14,079 nucleotides of DNA from Rhodospirillales bacterium (GTDB taxonomy: Bacteria > Pseudomonadota > Gammaproteobacteria > Steroidobacterales > Rariloculaceae): contig JAHEEO010000063.1 of NCBI GenBank assembly GCA_024640665.1, positions 1 through 14,079 on the forward strand, given 5' to 3'. The notes under the pieces are model-generated. The model was given only the letters and a program-made list of their open reading frames with translations, had not been told where the DNA came from and did no database searches. The position numbers and the translations under genes were made by a program. Shown here piece by piece: positions 1 through 8,255 of the stretch. The number at the start of each line of letters is the position of its first letter. Position 1 is the first letter of the stretch.

Positions 1-185
1 CTTTCGCGCCCGCTGATACGTAAGTGGTAATTACATTTGGGACACACAAACTGATTGCGCTTGAGCTCCGTACGGTAAAGCTGAGCCGCACAGCCTTTGC
101 ATTTGACCCAAAGCCCTTCGGGTACAGAACGGCTGCGCCTTTCGGTGCTGATGCGCGATGGCATCAGTTTGTCGAACCAACTCAT
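1..185 (-). CDS. accD: Acetyl-CoA carboxylase carboxyltransferase subunit beta, N-terminal part (gene runs off the left edge)
   Basis: Only the first 61 residues are present; the rest lies beyond the window start. AccD carries the zinc ribbon and, with AccA, transfers the carboxyl group from carboxybiotin to acetyl-CoA to make malonyl-CoA, the first step of fatty acid synthesis in the cytoplasm. The visible part begins MSWFDKLMPSR, followed by a basic stretch and PEGLWVKCKGC, with a second pair in VCPKC. These two CxxC pairs are the four zinc-binding cysteines expected at this position, and the whole matches the E. coli AccD N-terminus in spacing. The start is the ATG read from 185 downward. 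It follows truA on the same strand after a 60-base gap and is probably cotranscribed with fimV and truA. In Pseudomonas, trpF sits between truA and accD; here it is absent. Identity is secure from this short part. Confidence 0.93.
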   Translation of the reverse strand, partial: MSWFDKLMPSRISTERRSRSVPEGLWVKCKGCAAQLYRTELKRNQFVCPKCNYHLRISGRE

Positions 186-245
186 GAAAGACCTGCAATT
201 TCGTGAATGCGCATCATAACGGAATTGTAAATGGTGGGGACCCTG

Positions 246-1028
246 TCAGACGATAATCAATCCGCCGCGCGGCTCGGGCAGATCGTACTCGGCCGGATAT
301 CCAATAGCTGCAAGGCTCAACCCCGCTGCGGGCGCCGTGGCGGCTGCCAGCTTGCGGTTCCGGCCTTGCAGCAGCTCGTTGGCCCATTCGGGCGGCTGGC
401 GGTGACGGCCAATTTCAACCAGTGTGCCTACCAGATTCCGCACCATATGATAGAGAAACGCATTCGCAGTGATTTCAAACGCAACAATATCTTCTAATTC
501 ATGCACTTCAATGCTGTGCACACAACGCCAAGGCGTGTGTGACTGACAACCTGCAGCCCGAAACGCAGAGAAATCATGCTCACCGATCCACGCAGTTGCT
601 GCGCTGCGCATCGTTGCGCACTCCAGGGCATCAGTGAGCCACCAGGCACGCATACGGGACAACGCCGGCCTGACGGGGCTTTGATGCACTAGATAGCGGT
701 AGCGACGCCACAAGGCCGTGCGACGCGCGTCGAAATCCGCCGGCACCGAACGTACCCAGCGAATTGCGACATCATTTGGTAACAAGGAATTGATGCCAAG
801 CAGCCATTGCCGCTGCGTTCGCGCAGCACCGCTGTCGAAATGCGCCACTTGACCGCTGGCATGGACGCCGGTGTCGGTGCGTCCAGCCGCGTGCACGACC
901 ACCGGCGCAGCTGCGACTTTCGATACTGCGGATTCAACGGCGGCTTGTATCGTACGAGCGCCGCGCTGAGATTGCCATCCAGCAAACCCAGTGCCATCGT
1001 ACTCAACGCCGACCGCCAGCCTCGGCAT
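246..1028 (-). CDS. truA: tRNA pseudouridine(38-40) synthase TruA
   Basis: A protein of 260 residues, close to the usual 260-270 for TruA. It converts uridines 38, 39 and 40 in the anticodon arm of many tRNAs to pseudouridine. The N-terminus reads VEYDGTGFAGWQ, typical of the family. The catalytic aspartate is D52 in GRTDTGVHA, and the conserved tyrosine is Y110 in RRYRYLVH. Near the C-terminus NAFLYHMVRNLVGTL is another TruA signature. The gene begins 19 bases after the fimV stop and no good Shine-Dalgarno sequence lies before its ATG, so translation is probably coupled to fimV. The fimV-truA order is also seen in Pseudomonas and related gammaproteobacteria. Nothing is unusual in the protein itself. 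Confidence 0.96.
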   Translation of the reverse strand: MPRLAVGVEYDGTGFAGWQSQRGARTIQAAVESAVSKVAAAPVVVHAAGRTDTGVHASGQVAHFDSGAARTQRQWLLGINSLLPNDVAIRWVRSVPADFDARRTALWRRYRYLVHQSPVRPALSRMRAWWLTDALECATMRSAATAWIGEHDFSAFRAAGCQSHTPWRCVHSIEVHELEDIVAFEITANAFLYHMVRNLVGTLVEIGRHRQPPEWANELLQGRNRKLAAATAPAAGLSLAAIGYPAEYDLPEPRGGLIIV

Positions 1029-1047
1029 ACAAGAACTGCCGTCGTCG

Positions 1048-4000
1048 CTAGGCGCCTATGGCCTGAATGAGACTTTGAGCCTCATCACGCTGAGTTGCAT
1101 CGCCCTCCGAAAGCACTTCTTCAAGAATGCTCCGCGCACCCTCGGGGTCGCCCATATCGATATAGGCACGTGCCAAATCCAGCTTCGTACCTACTTCGGT
1201 GAGCGTTTGCGGATCAGCGCTGCGAATATCTTCGGTGTTTGTCGGGTCGTCATCGCCAACAAATGTCTCACCAACGTCGAGATCCAGTGGCGTTTCATCG
1301 CCGCCTGAAAAGCCCAAATCAAGCGGCTCCGCTTGAGGCTGCTCAATCGTATCAGCATCTGATAGCGCTGCAGACAAATCATCAAGATCCAGGTCGAATT
1401 CATCGGCCGGCTCCGCAGGCACTTGCAGCAACTCGGTTTCCGCATTCTGACGTGCGTCAACTTCAGCGTTTTGCAGCAACGTACCGCCTGCTTGCAGCTG
1501 GGTCTGCTCGTCGGCACCCACATCCGAAGAAGTCGTTTGCTGCTCTTGAAGAACCTGCGTAATACCGGTAGCGGAAAGTATTTCACCGCTAGATTCCAGC
1601 GCCAGTTGCTCGCGCGTATCGCCGGCTTCGCTGTCAAGTTGATCAGCAATATCATCGAGACCAAAGGCGTCATCAATACCGGAGACGTCCAAGCCGAGAT
1701 CATTGAGTTCCAGCTCGGCGGTATAGTCACTGCCCGGTGCGGCCTGATCTATCCCTGGCAGTTCTGTCGTCGCGCCCTCGAGTGCTTCATGGTCATCTGG
1801 GGCGATTAAAGCAGTTTCCTGCAACAATGTTGCATCGTCTTGTTGCACGCCTGGAGATTCAATGGTCGGCTGTTCTGCACCTAACTGCTCAACGGTTGGG
1901 CTTTCGATTGTCATATCCGACCAGATATCCGCTTCACCGGCATCCATCAGCGCCGGGGTTTCCTGCGTTGAGACCAGTGACTCGGGATCACTTTCCGTGA
2001 TTGCAGCGGCTTCAGCCGAATCATCGTCAAACAAAGCAGCTTCCAAGCCGGCAGCTGTCTGCTCGCCAATATTCAAAGTGCCAGTCACTTCGTGAGGCAC
2101 TGTCGAATGGCGATCGTCGATGATATGACTGCCGGTTAGATCAAGATCAACAGCATCGGCGTCACCCTCTAAACTCCCTGTGCTCGTGGCCTCGCCGATA
2201 TCGATTAAATCCATATCGTCATCGGAATGATCATCAAAGGCGAAATCCAGCGATCCAGAATCGTCGTCACCCAGCGCGAGGTCGACACTCCCGCCACTGG
2301 CCGATGCCGCAAACAATTCAGCGTCTGGGCATATTTGTTTGCCCATGATCAGGACCTTGTCCCAGTCGCCGTCAGGCGTCTGTCCCATCAACTCGCGCAG
2401 ATGGGTTGCAGCATCCAGGAACTCGTCTTTGTTACCCCAGACGAAGTAGACCTCTAGCAGTTTCAAACGCAAATCGCGCCGATCCGGCTGTTCGGCCAGT
2501 TCCTTCGTCAGAAGTTCTGCTGCTTGATCATAAAGCCCGTACGCCATATGGAAATCAGCTTCGGCGATCGGATCTGCCTCATCAAGATTGAGGACAGCGC
2601 TTGTAGACAGCGTATCGTCCGACGAGGGTCCCACACCGTCCGAGCGGGCGAAATGATCTGCCGCAATGGCTTCCGCATCATCAATCGGCAACGTCGTTGA
2701 CGACGGTGTCGATTGCTCCTCGACCAGGAATGGACTGCCACTGTCGACCGTTTGATCTGCGCGCGATGACGGCATAGCGAAAGCGGGCTCTTGCTGACGC
2801 GCAGGCACGTTTGTCTCGTCCATGCCCGCTTCGAGCGCATCCCAATGACCCGTAACGTCTTCGGCCTCTTCGCGACGACCCCGCATGAACCACAACGCAG
2901 CGAACAAAATGGCTGCTACGCCTGCGACAATCATGCCGCCCCAGCCCATCAACCAACCCAGCACTCGATCCAGCAGCGATGGCTCAGGCGCCCTTTGGAC
3001 GACTGCGGCTGGCCGTTCAGCCGGCGCCGGCACGGCGGTCGGCGCAACCGTTTCGGCCGGCTCTGCCCCTGCAGCGGCGGCGTCGGTTGTTTCGTCCGCG
3101 AATATCTGGTCGCCACCAATATCTACGCCGGGTGCGGTCACCGCAGCAGCGCTGCCTGGCGCATCGGTAACTGCCGCAGCACCAGCAGCGAGCTGGTTCT
3201 GGAGATTATTCAGTTCTGTATTGCGCAACTCCAGCAGGCGCCGGCTCTCGTCGAGCTCTTGGCGCAATGCTGTTACCTCGTCCTGCAGGTTCGCAACGAC
3301 CTGATCGTTGGCCGGCGCAGCAGCACGCGGCGCATTCGTCGCTCCGGCGCCGGGCTGAACCGAATCCGGGGAAGGCGGTACCAATACGACGCGACTACCT
3401 TGAGGTACGTTGCGTTGGCTCCAATTTTCGTTTTGCCGTCGGACTTCTTCGTTGGCTGCGGCAGCACTCAAGGCCTGCAATTCACTCCCTGCCGGAATCC
3501 GCAAAATGGCACCGACGCGCAACACATTGATGTTGCCGCCGAATGCATCGCGATTCGCTTCATAAATCGCAACCATCGTCTGATTCATCGTGGCGCCAGG
3601 TGGTTGATAACGATTGGCAATCGCCCACAAGGTCTCGGAGCGCTGGACCGGGCCATAACTGTCTTCGCGACCGCTGCCGCGGGTCGGTTCTGCCGCCCGT
3701 GGTGCCGGAGCCGGCTGAACGGGTGCTCGGCTGACAGATGGCGCAGGCCGGTTAATCGGTGCCGCTGGCTGCGTACTTTGAGCGCCGCCAGCGCGTGGTG
3801 CTGCGATCGGCGCACTTTCCTGGGACCGCTGCAGCAAGACCGGCGGATCCAAGAACACCGTGTATTCTCGAAACAAGATGCCGCTCGAAGAGGTCGCTTC
3901 GATAATCATCGTAACGAACGGATCGGCTACTGATTGTGCAGAACGGATGGCGATGACATTCTCGCCCGCGCTGTTGCGCGAGATGTCGAACTCGAAATTT

Positions 4001-4224
4001 GACATGAAAGCAGGCCGATCGAGTCCGGAATCGTCGAACCTGGAGCGATCGGCCAGGCTCACGCGCAAAGAACTCAGTTCGTCAGCAGTCGCAGTCAGGC
4101 CAATTTCAGCCCGGAACGGTTGATTTAATGCCGAAAAAAGCTCTATATCCCCAAGACCAAGGGCCCACGTAGGTGCTGGCGCGGTCAGTGCGACCATTAC
4201 GCCCCAAGGTGCCTTTGCTCGCAT
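1048..4224 (-). CDS. fimV: FimV-type polar hub / type IV pilus assembly protein with LysM domain
   Basis: A 1058-residue inner-membrane protein. Seen in order: a signal sequence (about 1-22); the FimV N-terminal domain (about 23-128, beginning LGLGDIELFSALNQPF); a Pro/Ala-rich linker; a LysM peptidoglycan-binding domain (about 188-244); a short coiled coil (about 311-345); one membrane segment (about 424-447); and a long acidic cytoplasmic part. That part holds a TPR-like block (about 553-612), a Asp/Glu/Ser/Thr-rich linker (about 640-1005) and the conserved FimV C-terminal helical domain (about 1009-1058). In Pseudomonas, FimV anchors polar proteins, supports type IV pilus assembly and twitching, and stimulates cAMP production through FimL and CyaB. 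The ATG at 4224 has a good Shine-Dalgarno, AGGGAGA, four bases upstream. Neighbours are truA downstream and a decayed asd upstream, the same locus as in Pseudomonas. The linker has small internal repeats. Confidence 0.95.
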   Translation of the reverse strand: MRAKAPWGVMVALTAPAPTWALGLGDIELFSALNQPFRAEIGLTATADELSSLRVSLADRSRFDDSGLDRPAFMSNFEFDISRNSAGENVIAIRSAQSVADPFVTMIIEATSSSGILFREYTVFLDPPVLLQRSQESAPIAAPRAGGAQSTQPAAPINRPAPSVSRAPVQPAPAPRAAEPTRGSGREDSYGPVQRSETLWAIANRYQPPGATMNQTMVAIYEANRDAFGGNINVLRVGAILRIPAGSELQALSAAAANEEVRRQNENWSQRNVPQGSRVVLVPPSPDSVQPGAGATNAPRAAAPANDQVVANLQDEVTALRQELDESRRLLELRNTELNNLQNQLAAGAAAVTDAPGSAAAVTAPGVDIGGDQIFADETTDAAAAGAEPAETVAPTAVPAPAERPAAVVQRAPEPSLLDRVLGWLMGWGGMIVAGVAAILFAALWFMRGRREEAEDVTGHWDALEAGMDETNVPARQQEPAFAMPSSRADQTVDSGSPFLVEEQSTPSSTTLPIDDAEAIAADHFARSDGVGPSSDDTLSTSAVLNLDEADPIAEADFHMAYGLYDQAAELLTKELAEQPDRRDLRLKLLEVYFVWGNKDEFLDAATHLRELMGQTPDGDWDKVLIMGKQICPDAELFAASASGGSVDLALGDDDSGSLDFAFDDHSDDDMDLIDIGEATSTGSLEGDADAVDLDLTGSHIIDDRHSTVPHEVTGTLNIGEQTAAGLEAALFDDDSAEAAAITESDPESLVSTQETPALMDAGEADIWSDMTIESPTVEQLGAEQPTIESPGVQQDDATLLQETALIAPDDHEALEGATTELPGIDQAAPGSDYTAELELNDLGLDVSGIDDAFGLDDIADQLDSEAGDTREQLALESSGEILSATGITQVLQEQQTTSSDVGADEQTQLQAGGTLLQNAEVDARQNAETELLQVPAEPADEFDLDLDDLSAALSDADTIEQPQAEPLDLGFSGGDETPLDLDVGETFVGDDDPTNTEDIRSADPQTLTEVGTKLDLARAYIDMGDPEGARSILEEVLSEGDATQRDEAQSLIQAIGA

Positions 4225-4228
4225 GGAA

Positions 4229-4235
4229 TCTCCCT
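4229..4235 (-). promoter_or_regulatory. Ribosome binding site of fimV
   Basis: On the minus strand AGGGAGA lies four bases before the ATG at 4224. It is the clearest Shine-Dalgarno in this block and fixes the fimV start, which also places the signal peptide at the N-terminus. Confidence 0.7.
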
Positions 4236-4287
4236 AACTGCGTGAATCGAGCGCCCGACGAAATCCAGATGGATCCGTACAGTTCGA

Positions 4288-4316
4288 ACGATACATTACA
4301 TAATCTGATTTACCAA
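4288..4316 (-). promoter_or_regulatory. Possible sigma-70 promoter ahead of fimV
   Basis: Reading the minus strand, TTGGTA (4316-4311) and TATCGT (4293-4288) are separated by exactly 17 bases; each matches four of six consensus positions. The -10 would lie about 64 bases upstream of the fimV ATG. It overlaps the last codons of the asd remnant, so part of the match is inherited coding sequence. It is a candidate only. Confidence 0.2.
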
Positions 4317-4641
4317 AATCTCTGCTATCTGTACGCTGTTTAGTTCTGCGCCCTTGCGCAGGTTGTCTGCAACGGCCCAGAGGCTTAAACCTTCGGGATG
4401 CGATACAGCTTCGCGAATCCGGCCCACATATACGCCATCGTGATTTTCCGCTTCCGTCAATGCCGTCGGTTACCCCGCCCGGCTCTCGGCTATCCATCAC
4501 GATGACTCCGGGAGGAGAATTTAACAATTTCTGGGCCTGAGGAACTGTGACTTTCGTTCGAGTTTCGATATGCACTGCTGCAGAATGTCCAAAATATGCT
4601 GAATCTCTGACGGCCGTCAGATTTACCATAATGTCTAATGT
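4296..4641 (-). pseudogene. asd: Decayed C-terminal remnant of aspartate-semialdehyde dehydrogenase
   Basis: This 460-base stretch between aroC and fimV has no intact gene, but it carries the last part of an Asd reading frame. From about 4641 down to about 4480 one frame reads VNLTAVR, then FGHSAAVHIETR, then GVIVMDSREPGG, all recognisable as the Asd C-terminal half. Near 4471-4478, where the family continues EPGGYPT, there is one extra G (a run of four), and the tyrosine codon appears changed to TAA. Homology then resumes in another frame with VYVGRIREAVSHPEGLSLW and ADNLRKGAELNSVQIAEIL, ending at a TAA at 4296. About two thirds of the gene, including the catalytic cysteine region, is missing; the aroC stop at 4685 lies only about 45 bases upstream. 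The conserved VPVF before YGHS is also replaced by DSAY. In E. coli and Pseudomonas, Asd makes aspartate semialdehyde for lysine, threonine, methionine and diaminopimelate. Pseudomonas has asd beside fimV, so this is most likely a relic in its ancestral place. Confidence 0.88.
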
Positions 4642-4684
4642 CAGCGAGATTTGTAATAACTCAAGTGAGAAACAGCCGGATACA

Positions 4685-5788
4685 TCAGGTTTTGGCAGCC
4701 GCCGCCTTAATTTGGCCAGTCGTCACCACATCGGCATTTTGCGCGCGATGGCGAAGCAGATGGTCCATCAGCGTAAGCGCCAACATCGCCTCGGCAATAG
4801 GCGTTGCACGCAGGCCGACGCACGGATCGTGGCGGCCAGTTGTGACGATATCGGCACTCGCGCCTGCCGCGTCAACGGTGGCACCGGGTACTTGAATACT
4901 GGAGGTCGGCTTCAGCGCCATGCTCACCAGGATATCCTGGCCACTCGATATGCCGCCGAGCGTGCCTCCAGATGAGTTCTTGATAAACCCATCGGGCGTC
5001 ATTTCGTCACGATGTTCGCTGCCGCGCTGTTGAACGCAGCGGAAACCATCGCCGATCTCAACGCCTTTGACAGCATTGATACTCATCATGGCATGCGCAA
5101 TATCGGCATCCAGCTTGTCGAACACGGGCTCGCCCAACCCAGGCGGAACGCCGGTGGCAATGACGTTGATGCGCGCTCCAATGGAGTCGCCGTCGCGGCG
5201 CAACTGGATCATGTAAGCCTCGAGCGCGTCGAGTTGATCCGGGTCGGCACAGAAAAACGGGTTTTGATCCACTTGATCGAGATCCCGCGGCGCGAGCTCG
5301 TACGGACCCAACTGCGCCAAATAACCGCGAATTCGGATACCGACCCGCTCGGCCAAGTATTTGCGCGCAATACCGCCGGCCGCGACCCGCATTGCGGTTT
5401 CGCGCGCGGATGAACGCCCACCGCCGCGATAGTCGCGAATGCCGTACTTCTGGTTATAGGTGTAATCAGCGTGGCCGGGCCGCAGCTTGTCTTTGATTTT
5501 TTCATAGTCACGGGAGCGCTGGTCAACGTTCTTGATTAACAAGCCAATGGCAGTACCCGTTGTCACACCCTCGAACACGCCGGAAAGAATCTGCACTTCG
5601 TCGGGCTCTTTTCGCTGGGTCACATGGCGTGACTGGCCAGGGCGGCGTCGATCGAGATCCTGCTGCAAATCAGCTTCGGTGATGGCCAGGCCCGGAGGAC
5701 AACCGTCGACCACACAGCCAAGCGCCGGTCCATGGCTCTCACCAAAGGTTGTTACTGTAAACAGCTTGCCAAATGTATCGCCTGCCAT
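4685..5788 (-). CDS. aroC: Chorismate synthase
   Basis: A 367-residue protein of normal family length (E. coli about 361). It catalyses the last step of the shikimate pathway, the anti-1,4-elimination of phosphate from 5-enolpyruvylshikimate 3-phosphate to chorismate, and needs reduced FMN. Signatures seen are GKLFTVTTFGESHG at residues 7-20, with the conserved His19; RPGHADYTYNQKYG, with the catalytic His106; RDYRGGGRSSARET at about 118-131; and NSSGGTLGGISSGQDI in the C-terminal half. It starts 12 bases after the prmB stop, so the two are almost surely one transcription unit; the prmB-aroC pairing is common in gammaproteobacteria. Downstream is the asd remnant. Identity is secure. Confidence 0.98.
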   Translation of the reverse strand: MAGDTFGKLFTVTTFGESHGPALGCVVDGCPPGLAITEADLQQDLDRRRPGQSRHVTQRKEPDEVQILSGVFEGVTTGTAIGLLIKNVDQRSRDYEKIKDKLRPGHADYTYNQKYGIRDYRGGGRSSARETAMRVAAGGIARKYLAERVGIRIRGYLAQLGPYELAPRDLDQVDQNPFFCADPDQLDALEAYMIQLRRDGDSIGARINVIATGVPPGLGEPVFDKLDADIAHAMMSINAVKGVEIGDGFRCVQQRGSEHRDEMTPDGFIKNSSGGTLGGISSGQDILVSMALKPTSSIQVPGATVDAAGASADIVTTGRHDPCVGLRATPIAEAMLALTLMDHLLRHRAQNADVVTTGQIKAAAAKT

Positions 5789-5800
5789 TGCCTTCTATGC

Positions 5801-6727
5801 CTATTCGTCAGACTGCGGCAACGTTGCATGCCGCAGGTAGTCTTCCAGTTGTGCTGCGGTTAAAACAAATACGCCTTCACCGCCATGTTCAAATTCGATC
5901 CACGTCAACTCCAGGCCGGGCACAGTGTCCGCAAGCTGCTGCGCCTCGTTGCCGACTTCGACGATGACAACACCGTCCGCAGTGAGATGCCTGCCAGCTT
6001 GCGCCAGTAGTCGCCATGTCGGCGCCAGCCCGCTGGGACCACCAACCAGACCCATGCGTGGCTCGTGGCGGTACTCTGCCGGCAACGCGGCATAGTCGCT
6101 CTCGGACACGTATGGCGGATTGGACATGATAACGCGATAGCGCTGCGTATCGCTTGGGAATAAGTCCGCTTGCAGCAGATTTACTCGATCCGTCACGCCA
6201 TGCGCGCGCACATTGATTGCCGCCACTTGCAGCGCGCCAGCAGAGATATCGGTCGCATCCACAATGACATCAGGACAGTAACAGGCAGACGCAATGGCAA
6301 TACAGCCACTGCCGGTGCCAATTTCGAGCGCCCGATCGCCGGGATTGAGGCTGACCCATGGCGCGAATTGCGCCTGGATGATCTCAGCAAACGGCGAGCG
6401 CGGCACCAGCACGCGCTCATCCACGAAAAACTTGAGCCCCGCGAACCACGCTTCATTTAGCAGATAGGCCAATGGCTTGCGTTGCACAACCCGCTGCTGC
6501 GCGAGCGTTGCAACGCGCTCCGCCAGCACCGGATCCGCCGGGGCTTTCCATGCGGCATCGTTCCACTGCTGCAGGTGACGCAGCAGCCAATAGGCTTCGT
6601 CAACCGCATTGTCGGTGCCATGACCGTAGAACAAGTCATACGCAGCAAAAAATTGCGCCAGCAAGTCCACCCATTGCTCGTTGGATTCGCTATCGGTGAG
6701 TTGCTGTCTTAGCTGCGCTGTGTTCAT
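5801..6727 (-). CDS. prmB: Ribosomal protein L3 N5-glutamine methyltransferase PrmB
   Basis: A 308-residue protein, matching PrmB of E. coli in length (310). It uses S-adenosylmethionine to methylate a glutamine side chain of ribosomal protein uL3 during large-subunit assembly. The N-terminal helical substrate-recognition part covers about 1-100. VLVPRSPFAE at about 107-115 has the SPFAE form typical of PrmB, where the release-factor enzyme PrmC has RPETE. The SAM-binding motif is LEIGTGSGCIAIA at about 134-146 and the catalytic NPPYV is at 203-207. The start ATG at 6727 lies 38 bases from the divergently transcribed sco gene, so the promoter of the prmB-aroC unit must sit in that short gap or overlap sco. 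No strong Shine-Dalgarno is visible. Confidence 0.95.
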   Translation of the reverse strand: MNTAQLRQQLTDSESNEQWVDLLAQFFAAYDLFYGHGTDNAVDEAYWLLRHLQQWNDAAWKAPADPVLAERVATLAQQRVVQRKPLAYLLNEAWFAGLKFFVDERVLVPRSPFAEIIQAQFAPWVSLNPGDRALEIGTGSGCIAIASACYCPDVIVDATDISAGALQVAAINVRAHGVTDRVNLLQADLFPSDTQRYRVIMSNPPYVSESDYAALPAEYRHEPRMGLVGGPSGLAPTWRLLAQAGRHLTADGVVIVEVGNEAQQLADTVPGLELTWIEFEHGGEGVFVLTAAQLEDYLRHATLPQSDE

Positions 6728-6765
6728 GGGGCGCGCATGATACGCATTGTGAGATAATTCGCGAC

Positions 6766-7407
6766 GTGAATAGTGGATTGCTCAGAATTTTGGTCTTAGG
6801 GCTCGTGCTGCTCGTAGCGGTGGTAGCCATGATACCGCGTCGAGCCGTACCACCGCCGGAAGCAGCTACCGAGTTACCGCGAGTGCTGGCGCTGCCAGAC
6901 ACGAGTTTCACGGACCACAACGGCAACGCCTTTACTACCCAGAATCTGACAGGCTCATTTTCTTTACTGTTCTTTGGCTTTACCAACTGCCCAGATATCT
7001 GCCCGCTTTCTTTGCAGGTCCTTGCAGCTGCAAACGCGCTTTTACTGGACACGACCAGCGTGCCGCCTCCGCGTGTCGTGCTCATCAGTGTTGATCCGGC
7101 TCGCGACAATCCCGCCCGACTCAAAGCATATCTCGGTAATTTCGATGCGAAATTCGTCGGCATTACCACAGCCGAAGAAAACCTGCGCAGCTGGCTCCAA
7201 TTGCTCGGCGTCACAGTAATGAAACAGCCGCTTAACGGGCAAAACTACAACATGACGCATAACGCTCAAATTTTCGTCACCAATCCCGATGGCGCCATCA
7301 TTGCGATCATGAGCTCAGCCGAATCGCCGGAGATGGTTGCACGAGACTATGCGCGCATTCGGGCCCGCTACCTGACTGGCACCAGCGCGATCTCTGCCCA
7401 GCAATGA
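6766..7407 (+). CDS. Sco1/SenC/PrrC-family copper chaperone, membrane-anchored thioredoxin-like protein
   Basis: A 213-residue protein with one N-terminal membrane anchor (about 5-23) followed by a periplasmic thioredoxin-like domain. The copper-binding CxxxC motif is C75-PDI-C79 in NCPDICPLS, and the third ligand is His165 in NMTHNAQIF. This complete ligand set supports a working copper chaperone. Sco proteins deliver copper to the CuA site of cytochrome c oxidase or act as thiol reductants for that site. No oxidase subunits or cofactor assembly genes are in the window. The start is GTG at 6766: no in-frame ATG lies upstream, and the next in-frame ATG would remove the membrane anchor. Its stop overlaps the psd start by ATGA, so it heads a three-gene unit sco-psd-epmA. 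Confidence 0.93.
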   Translation: MNSGLLRILVLGLVLLVAVVAMIPRRAVPPPEAATELPRVLALPDTSFTDHNGNAFTTQNLTGSFSLLFFGFTNCPDICPLSLQVLAAANALLLDTTSVPPPRVVLISVDPARDNPARLKAYLGNFDAKFVGITTAEENLRSWLQLLGVTVMKQPLNGQNYNMTHNAQIFVTNPDGAIIAIMSSAESPEMVARDYARIRARYLTGTSAISAQQ

Positions 7408-8255
7408 AGACGCCCATTTGGATATGGCTGCAGCGCATGCTGCCGCAGCGTGCGTTATGCGCATTTATCTATTGGATAAGCCGTTGCAACATTGTCTGGA
7501 TCAAATCTCCGCTGATCAGCTGGTTTGCCAAACACTACGCCATAGATCTCTCGGAAGTGGCGATACCCGAGCTGCGCCAGTATCCGAATTTCAACGCGTT
7601 TTTTACGCGCTCCCTGAAACCCGACGCCCGCTCGATCGACACCGGAGCTAACGTTGTCGTGAGTCCAGTTGACGGTCGCATTACTGAATTCGGCTCCATC
7701 AGCAACGGCCAGTTACTCCAGGCCAAAGGCTTCACCTACTCGGTTACCGAACTAGTGTGCAACACCCAGCAAGAACCCGAGCTGTTCATGCGCGGCCAAT
7801 ACGCAACGATTTACCTGGCGCCGCACAACTACCACCGCATCCACGCGCCCATGAGCAGCAAGCTGACAAGCATGCGATACATCGCCGGCAAGCGCTTCAG
7901 CGTCAATGGGCTGACTACTACGCATATAGCGAATCTGTTCTGTCGAAATGAACGACTCGTGTGCTGGATGGATGCAGAAATCGGCGCCTACGCAGCCGTG
8001 TTAGTCGGCGCACTGAACGTGTCGAGCATTGCAACGACGATTACCGGTGAAATTCGCAGCGGGCGCGACCACGCATGGCCGAAAATCGATGCCGCCCGAT
8101 TGGAACGCGGCGAAGAATTCGCGACGTTTAACCTTGGGTCGACGGTGATTTTGCTGTTTCCCGAGAACAGCATTGTGTGGAACGAAGACCTGCAAAAGGG
8201 TCAGACCCTGCGACTCGGCCAGCGGATCGGGGATGTAACGGGCCAAAACGCATGA
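7404..8255 (+). CDS. psd: Phosphatidylserine decarboxylase proenzyme
   Basis: A 283-residue enzyme, close to bacterial class I Psd (E. coli 322). It decarboxylates phosphatidylserine to phosphatidylethanolamine at the inner membrane. The proenzyme cuts itself inside LGST at 244-247, turning Ser246 into the pyruvoyl group and leaving a large beta and a small alpha chain. The other self-cleavage residues are visible: Asp90 in SPVDGR and His147 in HNYHRIHAP. AGKRFSVN and VLVGALNVSSI are further family signatures. The ATG overlaps the stop of the sco gene and its own stop overlaps the epmA start, both by ATGA, indicating translational coupling. E. coli also has psd near epmA with one gene between, so this neighbourhood is partly conserved. 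Confidence 0.97.
   Translation: MKTPIWIWLQRMLPQRALCAFIYWISRCNIVWIKSPLISWFAKHYAIDLSEVAIPELRQYPNFNAFFTRSLKPDARSIDTGANVVVSPVDGRITEFGSISNGQLLQAKGFTYSVTELVCNTQQEPELFMRGQYATIYLAPHNYHRIHAPMSSKLTSMRYIAGKRFSVNGLTTTHIANLFCRNERLVCWMDAEIGAYAAVLVGALNVSSIATTITGEIRSGRDHAWPKIDAARLERGEEFATFNLGSTVILLFPENSIVWNEDLQKGQTLRLGQRIGDVTGQNA

Noticed and set aside
2791..3933. A 380-residue open frame on the plus strand opposite fimV
   Set aside because: It is antisense to the well-recognised fimV and reads as arginine- and cysteine-rich sequence without any domain, typical of a shadow frame in GC-rich DNA.
4234..4629. A 131-residue intact hypothetical protein between aroC and fimV
   Set aside because: Its first part is Asd sequence, but after the REPGG motif it is out of frame, and the Asd homology continues in another frame. 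It is a frameshifted pseudogene, not a new protein.
8177..8251. A 25-residue N-terminal extension of epmA
   Set aside because: It lies inside psd in another frame. The ATG at 8252 overlapping the psd stop gives the known EpmA length.
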